Shown one piece after another: positions 49,696-57,217 of a stretch of 64,000 nucleotides of DNA. The notes beneath the pieces were generated by a model, which searched no databases, had not been told where the DNA came from, and saw only the letters and a program-made list of their open reading frames with translations. The stretch covers positions 529,734 to 593,733 of the forward strand of contig SVFF01000001.1 in assembly GCA_015057005.1 (NCBI GenBank), given 5' to 3'. Each line of letters begins with the position of its first letter. Within the stretch, counting starts at the first letter, position 1. Made by a program: the position numbers and the translations under genes. This DNA comes from Lachnospiraceae bacterium. GTDB taxonomy: Bacteria > Bacillota > Clostridia > Lachnospirales > Lachnospiraceae.

Positions 49696-51105
49696 ATGAA
49701 CAACATGAAAAGAATCGCGTTGATTTACGGATCCAAAGAAAACAAAATTCAGTGTAAGGCACTTGAGATATTAGGCGAGTTTCTGCTGGAATATACAGAA
49801 GAGTATCCCATGTGCTTTGATGTAGAGCAAAATTTTGATGCAGAAAAATTCACTTGTATCTATATAGGTACCAAGGAAAATAACCATTATATCAGGGAAC
49901 ATTCCACCGTCAATCTGAACAAACCGGAAGCTTACAATATTTCCGTTTATAATGGTACTGTAATGATTGAAGGTGCAGATGATAACGGTGTTTTGTATGG
50001 ATGTGTGGATTTCTACAACAGATATCTTGTGAAAAGAGAATTCAATCAGTCACTCAGATACTCCGTAAATAATCCCTTTGCCAGCCCACTGACAGATTTT
50101 GAACTGACCTCTGCTCCAGCTGTCAGTGACCGAGGTATCTGGACCTGGGGTCACGTGATCTACGATTTCAAACAATACATTGACAACATGGTCAAACTGA
50201 AAATGAATACGCTGATCATGTGGAATGATTTTGCGCCTCTCAATGCCAAACAGATTGTAGAGTATGCACATAATTGCGGTATTCGTGTGTTCTTTGGATT
50301 TGCATGGTGCTGGGATACGGATTGCAGCCGCTTCTCCATGGATACCATTCTGGATAATGCCGAAGATGTGGTCCGTGTATACGATACCCAGTATGCAGAT
50401 GTAGGTGCAGATGGTGTTTACTTCCAATCCTTTACAGAATTAAATCAGGATGCTATCGATGGCGTACTGATTGCAGATGCAGTGACCTGTTTTGTTAACT
50501 ATACTTCCTCAAAGCTGTTTGAAAAGTATCCCAATCTGGAGCTTCAATTCGGTCTGCATGCCACTTCCGTTAAGGACAAGCTTGAATACATAGCAGCCAC
50601 AGATCCCCGCATTCGAATTGTCTGGGAAAATTGTGGCACTTTCCCCTTTAGAGACTACGAATATACTCCTGAAACCTACAAACAAACTCAGGATTTTGTC
50701 CGTGAAATAGCTGACTTGCGTGGTGAAAATGACAAATTTGGTGTGGTAACCAAAGGCTTTACAGGTCTTGATTGGCATACATTTGTCCACGCCGACAGCC
50801 CGGTAATCATCGGACAGGGATCAAAAAAATTTATAGCAAACCGAGTAACCCGAAAGAGCAAGATTTGGAGTATGGTTCAAGCCTTCTGGATTTCCCATGC
50901 TGTGCAAGCGCAGGAAATGGTGCAGACTTTGGCAGAAGCAAAGCAGGGAGATCTTGTCCTGTGTGCTCTTGTAGAAGACGGCGTCTTTGAAGAGAATATT
51001 TTGTATCCCGTGGCACTGTATGCTCAGATGCTGTGGAATTGGGATGAGGATTTGTTACAGATGATGAATGATGTGGCTTTGAGAAGCTATGTTGACTTTG
51101 CATAA
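49696..51105 (+). CDS. Glycoside hydrolase-like protein (GH20/GH84-type barrel)
   Basis: 469 residues from the ATG at 49696 behind AAAGGAGAT. The N-terminal alpha/beta domain has the GH20-type accessory pattern EAYNISVYNGTVMIEGADDN, GVLYGCVDFYNRYL. A TIM-barrel follows (DRGIWTWGHVIYDFKQYIDN, MVKLKMNTLIMWNDFAPLNA, CGIRVFFGFAWCWD, then ADGVYFQSFTELNQD). The order and motifs fit hexosaminidase- or glucuronidase-like enzymes acting on host or plant glycans. No signal peptide, so the substrate would be intracellular. Exact specificity cannot be told. Confidence 0.7.
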   Translation: MNNMKRIALIYGSKENKIQCKALEILGEFLLEYTEEYPMCFDVEQNFDAEKFTCIYIGTKENNHYIREHSTVNLNKPEAYNISVYNGTVMIEGADDNGVLYGCVDFYNRYLVKREFNQSLRYSVNNPFASPLTDFELTSAPAVSDRGIWTWGHVIYDFKQYIDNMVKLKMNTLIMWNDFAPLNAKQIVEYAHNCGIRVFFGFAWCWDTDCSRFSMDTILDNAEDVVRVYDTQYADVGADGVYFQSFTELNQDAIDGVLIADAVTCFVNYTSSKLFEKYPNLELQFGLHATSVKDKLEYIAATDPRIRIVWENCGTFPFRDYEYTPETYKQTQDFVREIADLRGENDKFGVVTKGFTGLDWHTFVHADSPVIIGQGSKKFIANRVTRKSKIWSMVQAFWISHAVQAQEMVQTLAEAKQGDLVLCALVEDGVFEENILYPVALYAQMLWNWDEDLLQMMNDVALRSYVDFA

Positions 51106-51215
51106 GCAGCTCATAATTGCTAAAAAGAGGACATTATGTTACCCGTAATATTGTGTTTGAAAAAGAACCTGTGCGATAAACTACAATTTTTCGAGCAGTT
51201 TCGGTCTGTAAATAT

Positions 51216-51246
51216 ACCTCCCTCCGTCACTTTAACGGAGGGAGGT
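51216..51246 (+). terminator. Terminator of the glycoside hydrolase gene
   Basis: ACCTCCCTCCGT and ACGGAGGGAGGT form a perfect 12-base stem with a 7-base loop, followed by TCTTTAT on the plus strand. Confidence 0.85.
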
Positions 51247-51444
51247 TCTTTATATCTTAAATCAGTCCAAAAGGGAAAAGGGAAAATCATTCCTTGCGGC
51301 TCATCATCGAAGTTCATTCCTTGCCCGTCATTCTTTCCGCTTTAAACATAGAACAAAGAGTCCGCTTGCGGACTCTCCGCGCGCGAGCGGTGCCTGAAAG
51401 GCAAACTTCTTCTCCGCGAGCTGCGCATCCTCCCGGAGGGTTTT
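51247..51444. other. Intergenic stretch without a gene
   Basis: No gene found between the terminators of the convergent glycosidase and YdcF genes. It contains GC-rich short inverted repeats (GCGCGCGAGC, CCGCGAGCTGCGC) without an evident role. Confidence 0.4.
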
Positions 51445-51498
51445 GCTTTGCAGGAAGAGCTTTCACACGTTAATGTGACAAGGTCTTTCCTGCAAAGC
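51445..51498 (-). terminator. Terminator of the YdcF gene
   Basis: GCTTTGCAGGAA and TTCCTGCAAAGC pair perfectly; a smaller TCACA/TGTGA stem lies in the loop. On the minus strand AAAACC follows, with a weak T-run. The YdcF stop lies at its edge. Confidence 0.6.
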
Positions 51499-52343
51499 TA
51501 GAAATTTCCCACCAGGAAATCCTTGCCCACACCGAAAAATTCCCGCAGCAGATTATTGGGCAGCATGCCGGGATAAGAGCCTGCCGCCAAGCCTTCCACC
51601 TGCTTATAACCCTGTCCTTTGGCAAGGCTCAATGCACGGAACATGTGGAAATTGTTGGTCACCAATACCACTTTGTCTATCTCCTTGTCCAGGAACGCGC
51701 TGCTGAGCACCAGGTTTTCCACCGTATTGGTAGCCTGGTCCTCCTGTTGGATGCGCTCTGCTTCAATGCCGGCCTCCACCAGGTAACCATACATGCCCTC
51801 AGCCTCCGTAATATGCTCATTGCTGCCCTGGCCGCCGGTAACAATGACCTTGGTCTCCGGATTGTCCAACAGGTAATCCACAGCCTTGTCCAGCCGCTTT
51901 TTCAGTACATAGCTGGGACCATTGGACTTCCACTGAGCACCCAGCACGATCACATACTCCGCCCCGGTTTCCGCCTTGGCTCCAAACTCACTTAAGATCA
52001 GTCCTTCCACAAACAGGAACACAGCTCCACCTACGCAGCACAAAATCACAAAGCTCCGCTTAAACCACTTAGGCAGCCTGTCCAGCCAGTCTGCTCGGCT
52101 AAGGAACAATGACATTCCTCCACAAGCTGCTGCTATCATTCCCCAGATCAAAAAGAAGCTGGTGCCATAACCCATAAAGAAAAATATGGTCAGGCAGTAC
52201 AACAGGCACAGTGCGCCCAGCACCGCAAAAATCCGGCTCCAGATCCGTTTTCCGGCCACTCTCTTCTTCTGAGCCCTGCCCCGGGGCTCCAAATATATAA
52301 TTTTCTTTCCTTTTCCCAATGGGATTAAATGTTCTCTCTTCAT
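51498..52343 (-). CDS. YdcF/DUF218 family membrane protein
   Basis: 281 residues from the ATG at 52343. After a basic N-terminus come about three TM helices (IFAVLGALCLLYCLTIFFFM, SFFLIWGMIAAACGGMSLFL, SFVILCCVGGAVFLFVEGLI). The soluble DUF218 domain follows: YVIVLGAQWKSNGPSYVLKK, KVIVTGGQGSNEHITEAEGM, then QQEDQATNTVENLVLSS and VVLVTNNFHMFRA, all typical. Such proteins bind or modify envelope precursors (SanA/YdcF/ElyC relatives). No ribosome binding site precedes the ATG; see the promoter entry. Confidence 0.88.
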   Translation of the reverse strand: MKREHLIPLGKGKKIIYLEPRGRAQKKRVAGKRIWSRIFAVLGALCLLYCLTIFFFMGYGTSFFLIWGMIAAACGGMSLFLSRADWLDRLPKWFKRSFVILCCVGGAVFLFVEGLILSEFGAKAETGAEYVIVLGAQWKSNGPSYVLKKRLDKAVDYLLDNPETKVIVTGGQGSNEHITEAEGMYGYLVEAGIEAERIQQEDQATNTVENLVLSSAFLDKEIDKVVLVTNNFHMFRALSLAKGQGYKQVEGLAAGSYPGMLPNNLLREFFGVGKDFLVGNF

Positions 52344-52349
52344 ATTAAT

Positions 52350-52379
52350 AGTATAGCATAGTGGCAGTTGGGGACTCAA
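52350..52379 (-). promoter_or_regulatory. Promoter of the YdcF gene, possibly leaderless
   Basis: On the minus strand TTGAGT and TATACT are 18 bases apart. Only six bases separate the -10 from the ATG, so transcription would begin at or next to the start codon. This explains the missing ribosome binding site. Confidence 0.5.
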
Positions 52380-52538
52380 GGGCGGCAGTCTTAAGATTTC
52401 ATTAACTTTTGATATGCCAGATTCCCTTTAGAGACTTTTCAAGGGAATGGGGGACGTGTATACTATAAGTATAGGATAACAGACAAGATTGCGCTTTATT
52501 TGCAATACGCACCCCGGCTTACACGAAAGGAGCACCCC

Positions 52539-53273
52539 ATGGCAGACACCTTACAAAATAAAATCCAGTCCCTGCAGCAAATCATTGACACCTACGAAAA
52601 TATCGTATTTTTCGGCGGCGCCGGTGTGTCCACCGAGAGCGGTATTCCGGATTTTAGGAGCACGGACGGGCTCTATCATATGCAGTACGCATATCCTCCC
52701 GAGACCATTGTCAGTCACAGCTTCTATCGTGCCAATCCCAAGGAATTTTATCGCTTTTACAAGGACAAGATGATCTATCCGGATGCAGTCCCCAATGACG
52801 CCCACAAAAAGCTGGCAGAGCTGGAAGAAAAAGGCAAAGTCCGGGCAGTGATCACCCAGAATATTGACGGCCTGCATCAGGCGGCAGGCAGCAAGGAAGT
52901 GCTGGAACTGCATGGTTCTGTGCTGCGCAATTATTGCGAGTGCTGCGGCACTTTTCATGATGTGTACGCCGTGATAAACAGCCCGGATGTGCCCAAGTGC
53001 ACCAAATGCGGCGGCCCTGTAAAGCCCGATGTAGTGCTCTATGAGGAAGGTCTGGACGACAAGATACTGCGTTCTGCTATCCGCTATATTCAAAACGCTC
53101 AAGTGCTGATCATCGGCGGCACTTCTCTGGCAGTCTACCCTGCCGCCGGACTTATCGACTATTTCCAGGGCGACAAAATCGTGGTAATAAATAAAACTGC
53201 CACTCCTCGTGACAGTTTTGCAGATTTGTTGATTCAAGCGCCTATCGGCGAAGTATTTGGCAGAATTCAATAG
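52539..53273 (+). CDS. NAD-dependent protein deacylase, Sir2 family
   Basis: 244 residues from the ATG at 52539 behind AAAGGAG. Sirtuin signatures: FFGGAGVSTESGIPDFRSTD, ITQNIDGLHQAAG with the catalytic His downstream in LHGSVLRNYC, the zinc Cys pairs CECC and CTKCGG, and IIGGTSLAVYPAA. It removes acyl groups from lysine using NAD. Chromosomal, not part of the element. Confidence 0.95.
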   Translation: MADTLQNKIQSLQQIIDTYENIVFFGGAGVSTESGIPDFRSTDGLYHMQYAYPPETIVSHSFYRANPKEFYRFYKDKMIYPDAVPNDAHKKLAELEEKGKVRAVITQNIDGLHQAAGSKEVLELHGSVLRNYCECCGTFHDVYAVINSPDVPKCTKCGGPVKPDVVLYEEGLDDKILRSAIRYIQNAQVLIIGGTSLAVYPAAGLIDYFQGDKIVVINKTATPRDSFADLLIQAPIGEVFGRIQ

Positions 53274-53335
53274 TATGTACTACCTGGGGCAACATATTGC
53301 CAACCGGGCGCTCTTCGGGGAGTCAGAATACTATT

Positions 53336-54184
53336 CTACAGCCCAAAAGCCAGATACAGCACACCGTAGATCACCGGCTGATGTAGCATGTAAATGATCA
53401 GGGAGTTTTTTCCAATACAATCCACCCAGCCAAACATTTTGGGCAGTTGCTTTAGGGCAGCTGCCTTTTCCAATGCTCCATTTTGTAAGGCCAGGTAATA
53501 TCCGAAATATCCCGCCAGGAACAAAAAGAACCAAGGGATCAGGGAGAAATAATCTGCCGAATAGAAGCCGGACTCCGCAAAGCCCAGGAAATTGCCGGCA
53601 TCGCCCATTTTGTACAGAGCCTCAGGAAGTTCTGCCAGTTTCAGGCTTTCAAAGCCCAAGTTTCCGTCATTGACATTGCGGGTAAGACAAAAGGCAAGCA
53701 GGCTTGCCCCAAGTCCTGCTGACGCAGGCAATTTGAGAACACTTCCCCCTATGATACTTCCCTCAACCGGGCATTCTTTCGAAGCACAGGAATCATCAGA
53801 CGATTTCTTCCCCTCTCTTAATAATCTATCCAATGGAATCATAAGCAGCATACTGCTGCCCAGCAGCGTCAGCACACCGAAGCGGACTCTCTGGTCCGGC
53901 ATGAAAACTTCCGTGACCAGAGATACCAGGAATCCGGCAGCCAGTACTATTAGGCCCCTGCGCAGTTTACGCCCTCCCAGGGACCAGCAAAAGCCCGACA
54001 GGGCGATAAACACCCAGCAGATGCTCTGCTGCCAAATATAGGCGATCGGCGTCTCAAACCAGGCCCAGTCCACATCAAATATGTACACCAGATCCCACAC
54101 CGTATGAAAGGCAATCATGCTGATCAAGGTAATGCCTCTGATCGAATCCAATATATGGTATCTTTTTTTCTTTGTTTGTTCCAT
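53336..54184 (-). CDS. DUF1624 heparan-alpha-glucosaminide N-acetyltransferase-like membrane protein
   Basis: 282 residues with about seven TM helices. It opens RYHILDSIRGITLISMIAFH, the R-G family motif of the acyltransferase superfamily, and has VFIALSGFCWSLGGRKLRRG. The C-terminus has IDCIGKNSLIIYMLHQPVIY. The family is thought to acetylate or acylate sugars at the membrane. Convergent with the sirtuin gene. Confidence 0.85.
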   Translation of the reverse strand: MEQTKKKRYHILDSIRGITLISMIAFHTVWDLVYIFDVDWAWFETPIAYIWQQSICWVFIALSGFCWSLGGRKLRRGLIVLAAGFLVSLVTEVFMPDQRVRFGVLTLLGSSMLLMIPLDRLLREGKKSSDDSCASKECPVEGSIIGGSVLKLPASAGLGASLLAFCLTRNVNDGNLGFESLKLAELPEALYKMGDAGNFLGFAESGFYSADYFSLIPWFFLFLAGYFGYYLALQNGALEKAAALKQLPKMFGWVDCIGKNSLIIYMLHQPVIYGVLYLAFGL

Positions 54185-54301
54185 ATTTTTATGTTTCCTA
54201 TTGTCTTCCTTCTATTCTGCACATCGATCTGCGCACATTTTTATTTCCCGCATTAATCCTCGCGCTGCAATCTGCACATTTTCTGTCTGTACCCTTCAAA
54301 G

Positions 54302-54324
54302 AAGCGCCCCGACAAGGGGCGCTT
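54302..54324 (-). terminator. Terminator of the first transglutaminase-like gene
   Basis: AAGCGCCCC and GGGGCGCTT form a perfect 9-base GC-rich stem with a 5-base loop. TCTTTG follows on the minus strand. Confidence 0.75.
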
Positions 54325-54343
54325 CTTAAAAACAATGTAATTA

Positions 54344-56905
54344 CTATGCATTCAAAATTCTCAGGATCATATCAGCAGTACCTACATTGTAGCCTGCTAC
54401 GCTGTAGATACCTCTCATCTCCTGATTTACCAGCACGATCAGAGGCAGTTTACCGGTATCCACATACATTCTGCGGGCCATGGTCTCTCTGTCTGCACCG
54501 AAATCGTCGTAGAGGAATTCTACGTTGTTCATCTTGGAGAGGGTACGCTTCAGGGTAGGATCTTCCTTTACTTTCTCATCCTTGATGATGAAGTACAGTT
54601 TTGTGCCGGTCAGCTGCTGGTATTCTTCGCTCTTCTCAGCAATCTCATTCAGCACGTGCTCGGTAGGCTCCTTACTCTCTTCCAGCCACATAAGCAGTGC
54701 GTTCTGGTCCTTGGCAAGTTCGGAAATCAGCACCTTACTGCCGTCCTCCTTGGTCAGTTTGAAGTCAGGCACATCGAAATCTTCGATCAGGTCGGTAAGC
54801 TGGGTCTGTCTCTGCTCCAGATACAGGTCTTTCTTCTCGCCGTCCTTTAATTCAAACACAAACTTCTTAGCCAGAATATTGCCGTTGGGCAGACGGTTGG
54901 TGGTCAGCACACGGTACTTGCCGGGGAATACAGCGATCTCGCCGAATACGCCGCCGGTAGCGCCTCTGCCCAGTCTCAGGGTGTTATAGCCCTCTGCCTC
55001 AAAGCGAGCAATGGTCCAGTTCTGGAAATATTTCCACTCAATCTCTTCGCTCTCATGTACGATAATTGCGGAGGTACGTCCTGCGGAGGTGTCCACCTTC
55101 TTCTCCAGTGCAACGAACTCGCCGTCCTTCCAAGCCTCCAGCATGCCGTCGGCAGGATTCAGTCTTGCGGGCACGCCCAAAGTTCTCAGGATCTGCACAG
55201 TTACGGTCTTCTTGGTCAGCACGCTGCCGTATCCGCTGGTGAGAGCGCCCTTAGCAGAAGTAACCAGTACGCTGTACTCCAGATCGGGATCGGAGATCAG
55301 GCTCTCATTTACCATCTTCCATGCTGCTGCAGGATTGCTTCTGTACTCCTCCTTCTGCTCCTTGGTAAGCCATTCTTCGATAAACTCACGGAAAGGATGA
55401 ATGGTCTCATTGTCTACGCGGGGACATAAAATATATTTATTGAAGATATCCTCAGGGCAGCTTCCCATGTAAGCAGCTGCTGCAACACAATGTGCTTCCA
55501 GGATATCAGCAGTAATATCGGTATAATCCTTCACGCGGATGCTCTCAAGGATAGCCAGCTTCAGGCTCTGAGGCCATTTGTCCTGAGTATCACGGCCAAG
55601 GAAATCTGCCACTTCTGCCAGGTTACCGCAAGCCTTCTTCATGATATCGCGGCAGCGATCCTTTTCTTCCTCGGCAAATGCCACGATAGCCTTCTCAGCC
55701 ACTTCTTCCTTGTAGAAATTGGCTACCTTTTCCAGACGATGGTTGGTAACTGCCGCAAATTTCTGACGGCCTATCTCGATCTCTTCCTCGGTCTGGTTGC
55801 AGAAATACTTGGGATTGTCCTTGGGCACTACCACAGTCACATCAACCCACTGGTCCATCTGCTCTGCTGCGCCCAGCACTACGGTACAGGAATCCTGCTC
55901 CTGGGTGTTCACCAGCAGTTCGCCGTAAGCGCCGTTTCCGAAGGCAGTCACGTGCACACAGCCCTTACCGGTCTCCAGCACCTTCTTGCCGTTCTCGTCA
56001 GCATAAACAGTAGCAATTTCGCCCATCTTGGAATAGTTCAGTACTTCGAAAACAATCTTTGCATTGGGCACTGGATTGCCCTCTGCATCCTGCACCAGCA
56101 CTTCCAGCTTCATGGAATAAGCGTAGGTATTCAGCTGATTCAGCACCTGTGCCATACCGGTATTGCCGATAATATCCTCTTTAGGAAGGGCCGGCAGGAA
56201 CCATCTGGACTGTACCATCATTGCTCTGGAAGAAGCGGTAGTAAACCAGCTCTTATTCAGGATTTCTTCGGGTTCACAAGCACCCAGGAACTTCCATACG
56301 CCGTCTACCCAAATCTCTACCCATGCGTGATTGTCGTCACAATGGGACCAGAGAGGCACATGTACCTGTCTTGCAGGGATGCCCACACTTCGATAAATAG
56401 TTACCGCATACACGGACTCCTCACCACATCTGCCGTATGCAGATTTAAACATGGTGTCTGCACTAACAGTACGTCCGTCTGTCACCTGATAAGTAGCCTC
56501 AGCCGCACACCAGTAATTCACATGAACACCAGCCTCTTCCATAGTCATTCCTTTAATATCCTCAATCAGATGATCATAGAAGAACTGACGGCTGAAAGTA
56601 ATATTCTCATTATGTACTCTGTGGAGCAGCACGTAGCCTGCAAAAATATCCTCAGGCACCTGGCCTGCAAAAGGTCCCTTCTCCCACAAAAATACACCAT
56701 GCTTTGCAAATTTCAATAAAAGCTCAGGCTCACACTCTGCCGCATCGCTGACAGGCATACCTGCGTACATACAGCGCATTGCCTCTGCCTCATCCACTGT
56801 ACAGTTAGCCAAAACAGCTTCTACTTCAGCTCTTTTTGCACCGATACGTGCCATCTGAGCCTCAAAACCGGCATCAATCTGCTGCATAAACTCTTTTGTA
56901 AACAT
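54344..56905 (-). CDS. Transglutaminase-like protein with C-terminal thioredoxin-fold domain (paralogue 1)
   Basis: 853 residues; the ATG at 56905 matches the start of its paralogue. The transglutaminase core has the catalytic triad: Cys in AYGRCGEES, His in DNHAWVEIW and Asp/Glu near WKFLGACEPEEIL. A beta-sandwich of CarboxypepD-like type follows (NPVPNAKIVFEVLNYSKMGE), then a helical and second core-like half with TSAKGALTSGYGSVLTKK. The last 150 residues resemble peroxiredoxin/thioredoxin folds (VPDFKLTKEDGSKVLISELA) without the Cys pair. No signal peptide. The substrate is unknown. Confidence 0.85.
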   Translation of the reverse strand: MFTKEFMQQIDAGFEAQMARIGAKRAEVEAVLANCTVDEAEAMRCMYAGMPVSDAAECEPELLLKFAKHGVFLWEKGPFAGQVPEDIFAGYVLLHRVHNENITFSRQFFYDHLIEDIKGMTMEEAGVHVNYWCAAEATYQVTDGRTVSADTMFKSAYGRCGEESVYAVTIYRSVGIPARQVHVPLWSHCDDNHAWVEIWVDGVWKFLGACEPEEILNKSWFTTASSRAMMVQSRWFLPALPKEDIIGNTGMAQVLNQLNTYAYSMKLEVLVQDAEGNPVPNAKIVFEVLNYSKMGEIATVYADENGKKVLETGKGCVHVTAFGNGAYGELLVNTQEQDSCTVVLGAAEQMDQWVDVTVVVPKDNPKYFCNQTEEEIEIGRQKFAAVTNHRLEKVANFYKEEVAEKAIVAFAEEEKDRCRDIMKKACGNLAEVADFLGRDTQDKWPQSLKLAILESIRVKDYTDITADILEAHCVAAAAYMGSCPEDIFNKYILCPRVDNETIHPFREFIEEWLTKEQKEEYRSNPAAAWKMVNESLISDPDLEYSVLVTSAKGALTSGYGSVLTKKTVTVQILRTLGVPARLNPADGMLEAWKDGEFVALEKKVDTSAGRTSAIIVHESEEIEWKYFQNWTIARFEAEGYNTLRLGRGATGGVFGEIAVFPGKYRVLTTNRLPNGNILAKKFVFELKDGEKKDLYLEQRQTQLTDLIEDFDVPDFKLTKEDGSKVLISELAKDQNALLMWLEESKEPTEHVLNEIAEKSEEYQQLTGTKLYFIIKDEKVKEDPTLKRTLSKMNNVEFLYDDFGADRETMARRMYVDTGKLPLIVLVNQEMRGIYSVAGYNVGTADMILRILNA

Positions 56906-57026
56906 ACCCCAAAATTCCTCCTGTCTTTCTCTCATTATCAGCGGAACCTTACACCCCGTTCCCGCCTTTTCCTTTATTATATTTTACTTTCCTTGCAAAT
57001 TCAATCTTTCTTTTTAAGGGCATACT

Positions 57027-57210
57027 GCTGTTCTATATCATTTGGAATGTCAGCTCAGTAAGTACAGATATTCCAACGAAGGGCACTCAAAATACGTCAG
57101 TACTTAGCGAGGTACTTTCGAGCTTAGTACTGTTACGTATTTTACGTAGCGAAAGCGTGCCCAAGTGGAATACTGTACTTTCTGAGCGTCACCTTCGAAT
57201 ATCGAACAGC
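57027..57210. repeat. Long imperfect inverted repeat between transglutaminase paralogues
   Basis: Nested complementary blocks run from both ends: GCTGTTC/GAACAGC (57027, 57204), AGTACAG/CTGTACT (57061, 57173), ATTCCA/TGGAAT (57070, 57166), GGGCAC/GTGCCC (57081, 57157), AATACGT/ACGTATT (57091, 57135) and CAGTACT/AGTACTG (57098, 57126). It would fold into one long stem of about 180 bases. It may be a terminator/processing structure or a non-autonomous transposable repeat. Confidence 0.75.
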
Positions 57211-57217
57211 ACGCGCT

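Noticed and set aside
55490..56719. Long plus-strand open frame opposite the transglutaminase gene
   Set aside because: It mirrors the codon pattern of the minus-strand gene; the composition is rich in His, Ile and Leu without motifs.
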